Source: Tundrisphaera sp051175315 (GTDB lineage Bacteria; Planctomycetota; Planctomycetia; Isosphaerales; Isosphaeraceae). From it: a stretch of 64,000 nucleotides of DNA. The position numbers were made by a program, and so were the translations under genes. Position 1 is the stretch's first letter, and each line of letters begins with the position of its first letter. Of this stretch, positions 61,567 through 64,000 are shown one piece after another. The notes below the pieces were generated by a model. It did not search any database. It had not been told where the DNA came from and saw only the letters and a program-made list of their open reading frames with translations. Location of the stretch: NCBI RefSeq assembly GCF_051175315.1, contig NZ_CP195100.1, positions 3,162,001 through 3,226,000 on the forward strand, read 5' to 3'.

Positions 61567-63837
61567 TTATTTGCCCCGGGACGCTTCCGGCTTGAGGGGG
61601 AGGATCACGCGGATCAGGGTGGTCTGCTCCACCTTCGCCGGGGACGGGGTGTCGCCCAGCAGGAGCTTCGCCGCGGGCCGGTCGACCTGGGCCACCAGCA
61701 TCGGCCGCCCCAGTTCCAGCTGCCCGGTGAGGTCCAGGTCGTGCAGGGCCCGGCTGGGCAGGGAGACCTTGCCGGAGCGGTCGCTGTCGTGGAACATCAG
61801 CTCGCGGGCGAGGTTGGCCCGGTCGATCTTCGCGGTCTGCTGGCCGTAGAAGTTGTCCGGCATGAACGAGGCGCGGAGGTCGTCCAGGTAGCCGCCGAGC
61901 ACTCGGTTGAGCGAGGCGTCGATCTGCACGGTGGCGCCCGGCTCGATCGTGGGGATCTGGTAATAGACCTGGGTGCCGTAGGCCAGCAGGACGTTCTTGA
62001 GCGGGATGTCGAGCCGGTTGGTGACGGTCCCTTCCACGCGGTCGGTGCCGACCGCCGACAGGTCGGAATCGACCACCGGCGACGGCGCCGGCCCGTCCCA
62101 CCGGCCGGCGAAGGCCTTGGTGCTCCAGATCCCGACCCGCACCCCTTCCAGCCGCTCCGCCCGGCCGGCCGGCTCGTAGGCGTAGCCCGACCCGCCGAAG
62201 CCGGTGCCGCGCCCGCGGTTGTTCATCCCCCGCAGTCCGGCCTCAGGGGCCCCGAACCAGGAGACCATCGTCTCGGTGCCGGGGGGCGGCGGAGGCACCT
62301 CGCCCGCGTCGGCCGCCGGCTCGGGGCGGTCCGGCGCCAGCGGCGCGATGGCCACGTCGTAGTCGCGGTTCTGGGGGCTGAACACGTTGAAGAAGGTCGA
62401 GCCCCGGACCCTTTTCGTCGCCAGGTCCACGTCCACGATGTCCACCTTGTTGACCCGGAGGTCGGTCCCCTTGATCCGGTAGGCGGCGTAGTACGCCAGC
62501 AGGCTCACCGCGACCACGATCGTGGGGAAGGTGATCCAGGTCAGCTCCATCCGCTTCAGGACCTTCTTCAGGAAGAAGTAGTCCCCGGGGCCGATCAGCA
62601 GGATGTACAGGAAGATGAACCCGGCCACCCAGCCGAACGGGACGAGGGTCACCCCCTGGAACTGCTCCAGCGCCTGGAGGAGCCGGCTGGACAGGTCCGA
62701 GACGCCCGACTGCACCAGGCGGCCGGCCTGGTTGATCGCCGCGTTGGCGTCGCCGGGCGGGGCCTTCAGGTCCATCGCCTTGACCCAGAACAGGGCCCGG
62801 TCCGGCCAGTCGGCGAACGGCTTGGCGTCCACGTCCAGCCCGATCACCGTGACCCGGCCGAAGCCGTAGGGGCCGCGGACGATCAGCGGGGTGGACAGGG
62901 TCGAGGCGATCACCTGGCCGCCGCGGGCCTCGACCTCCTCGAACTTGGCGGCCCGGCCCTGGTTGGCCTCGGAGACGATCGGCTTGGAGCCGCCGGCGAA
63001 CGCCTCGATCGCCTCGTAGGGCTCGACCTGGACCTGGCCGGCGATCCGGAGCGGCAGCATCGGGCCGAGCACGCTGTCGTTGACCGCCTGCCAGTTCGAC
63101 CCGACGGCGACCACCAGGTGTCCGCCCCGCTCGACCCAGCGGCGGAGCGCCTCGCCCCGCCCGGCCGAGAGGGCGGCCAGCGTCTCCTTGTCGTTGGTGT
63201 CGATGGCCACGGCGTCGGCCGCGTCGTAGCCGTACCACCGGCCGGGCAGCAGGTCCTCGGCCGCGCCGGGCTGGGCCACGGCCACCTCGCGGGCGCGGCC
63301 GTAGGTGGCCGGCCCGTTGCGGTCGGCGTTGAAGCCGGGCAGGGTGGGGATCTGCTTGATCCCCTGGGGCTGGCCCAGGGCCACCAGGAGGTAGTCCTCC
63401 GCGGTCAGGGCGTCGGGGACCTTCGAGCCCATCAGGGAGCCGATCGCCGCGTCGTTGACGGCGCGACGGCCGGTCTTGCCGTCGCGGAACCGGAGCGTGG
63501 CGAAGTCGGGGTCGGTCGACCCGACCCGGACGTAGGCGGTCACCCTTTGACCCTGGCCGGGGCCGACCTGGACCGGCTGGCGGACCACGGTCTCCGTGCC
63601 GTACTCGTCGGGGGCGACCAGCTCCATGACGCCGGCGAACCCCTGCGGCCCGCCCCGGAGCTGGATCCAGACCGGGGTCCACGAGCCGGGCTTGAACCGC
63701 TCTTCGAACCCGACGCGGACGTTCTCGACCTCGACGGCGGGCGCGGCCGCCCGGGCCGTGGCGACGGTGGATGCCATCGCCGCGAGGGCGGCGATCATCC
63801 GGAGAAAGGGGCGGGATCCGGGTCTATGGGTGGTCAC
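61567..63837 (-). CDS. Membrane protein with extracytoplasmic domain, partner of the ABC ATPase
   Basis: The product has 756 residues from the GTG at 63837; an ATG at 63798 is an alternative. A signal-like N-terminus (MIAALAAMASTVATARA) precedes a large exported region: AVEVENVRVGFEERFKPGSW, VEVARGG-like EVEARGGQVIAST, and RWVERGGHLVVAVGSNWQAV, which recalls glutamine-amidotransferase-like DUF domains of planctomycete membrane proteins. Two adjacent helices lie near residues 395-450 (GWVAGFIFLYILLIGPGDYF and ITFPTIVVAVSLLAYYAAYR). The C-terminal half is again exported. It is likely an accessory part of an ABC-2 type export or gliding-like complex. The identity is inferred from operon position. 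Confidence 0.72.
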   Translation of the reverse strand: MTTHRPGSRPFLRMIAALAAMASTVATARAAAPAVEVENVRVGFEERFKPGSWTPVWIQLRGGPQGFAGVMELVAPDEYGTETVVRQPVQVGPGQGQRVTAYVRVGSTDPDFATLRFRDGKTGRRAVNDAAIGSLMGSKVPDALTAEDYLLVALGQPQGIKQIPTLPGFNADRNGPATYGRAREVAVAQPGAAEDLLPGRWYGYDAADAVAIDTNDKETLAALSAGRGEALRRWVERGGHLVVAVGSNWQAVNDSVLGPMLPLRIAGQVQVEPYEAIEAFAGGSKPIVSEANQGRAAKFEEVEARGGQVIASTLSTPLIVRGPYGFGRVTVIGLDVDAKPFADWPDRALFWVKAMDLKAPPGDANAAINQAGRLVQSGVSDLSSRLLQALEQFQGVTLVPFGWVAGFIFLYILLIGPGDYFFLKKVLKRMELTWITFPTIVVAVSLLAYYAAYRIKGTDLRVNKVDIVDVDLATKRVRGSTFFNVFSPQNRDYDVAIAPLAPDRPEPAADAGEVPPPPPGTETMVSWFGAPEAGLRGMNNRGRGTGFGGSGYAYEPAGRAERLEGVRVGIWSTKAFAGRWDGPAPSPVVDSDLSAVGTDRVEGTVTNRLDIPLKNVLLAYGTQVYYQIPTIEPGATVQIDASLNRVLGGYLDDLRASFMPDNFYGQQTAKIDRANLARELMFHDSDRSGKVSLPSRALHDLDLTGQLELGRPMLVAQVDRPAAKLLLGDTPSPAKVEQTTLIRVILPLKPEASRGK

Positions 63838-63851
63838 GCTGGGGGGTCCGT

Positions 63852-64000
63852 TCAGGGTTTCTCCGCCGGGTCGCACCGGCAGGGGATCGCGTCGCACCCG
63901 GGGCACGCCTCGCCGTATTTCCGCCAGGCCGCCGCCTCGAGGTCCACGCCCCGGACGTTGGCCAGGGTCACCAGCCAGGCCAGGACGTCGGCCATCTCCA
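63852..64000 (-). CDS. MazG-like nucleotide pyrophosphohydrolase, C-terminal fragment
   Basis: Only the last 49 codons are in the window: EMADVLAWLVTLANVRGVDL then AAAWRKYGEACPGCDAIPCR and CDPAEKP, ending with the TGA at 63852-63854. EMADVLAWLVTLAN is the fourth helix of the all-alpha NTP pyrophosphatase (MazG) fold, where Glu and Asp bind magnesium. The CPGC and CRC cysteines near the end are typical of the short planctomycete version and may bind a metal. The rest lies beyond the right edge. It is 14 bases upstream of the membrane protein's GTG. Confidence 0.8.
   Translation of the reverse strand, partial: EMADVLAWLVTLANVRGVDLEAAAWRKYGEACPGCDAIPCRCDPAEKP

Overview
The window is a high-GC chromosome segment from a bacterium of the phylum Planctomycetes, most likely the Isosphaeraceae/Gemmatales side. 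This follows from gene content, not from a database search. The markers are two DUF1501 secreted-protein pairs (one with DUF1800, one with a DUF1549/DUF1553 cytochrome-like protein), two BlaI/M56 signalling pairs, an ECF sigma factor fused to carboxypeptidase-regulatory-like domains, and three exported proteins with the planctomycete N-terminal LE(T/S)R-x-(L/V)L motif. Most genes begin with ATG, GTG or TTG behind a purine-rich Shine-Dalgarno site.

Layout. Positions 1-319 hold the 3' end of a SelO-type AMPylase gene. An oleate hydratase (876-2840) and a giant TPR protein with an embedded C39-like cysteine peptidase domain (2983-8019, minus) follow. A decayed IS630 transposase end (8252-8440) precedes an exported FG-GAP/alpha-beta hydrolase protein (8723-11344). 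From 11.5 to 17.6 kb there is a broken paralogue fragment, then an operon of membrane-anchored ECF sigma factor, DUF1800 and DUF1501. A long Calx-beta/beta-helix surface protein (17831-21331, minus) and an M56-TPR/BlaI pair (21709-25085, minus) stand divergent to an exported carboxypeptidase-regulatory-like protein (25475-27802). After a degenerate stretch comes a second BlaI/M56 operon (28665-35550) that continues into DUF1549/DUF1553 and DUF1501 genes and has a perfect 9-3-9 palindrome at its promoter.

From 35.6 to 40.3 kb there is a visibly different, less GC-biased block: an IS5-type remnant, a DJ-1/PfpI protein, a secreted tyrosinase, a HEAT-like exported protein, an IS3 remnant and a tRNA-Leu(UAG). 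It looks like an acquired island. Next come a small-gene cluster (GlcG-like, two methyltransferases, a diglycine-ended 75-residue protein, a GT2 glycosyltransferase), a Cys-Tyr-Ser-Ser repeat protein, and an overlapping three-gene HTTM/DCC membrane operon.

From 48.9 to 53.3 kb an Rrf2 regulator leads a complete sulfate ABC importer (binding protein, CysT, CysW, CysA). A membrane-bound alkaline-phosphatase-superfamily protein, a double-domain M16 peptidase ending in a clear terminator, a class I aminotransferase, a short exported LESR protein, and a minus-strand run of MazG-like protein, membrane protein and ABC ATPase close the window.

The most interesting theme is two parallel modules (12.1-17.6 and 28.7-35.6 kb). 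In each, a regulator carrying extracytoplasmic carboxypeptidase-regulatory-like domains is co-oriented and tightly spaced with a planctomycete-specific DUF1501 pair.
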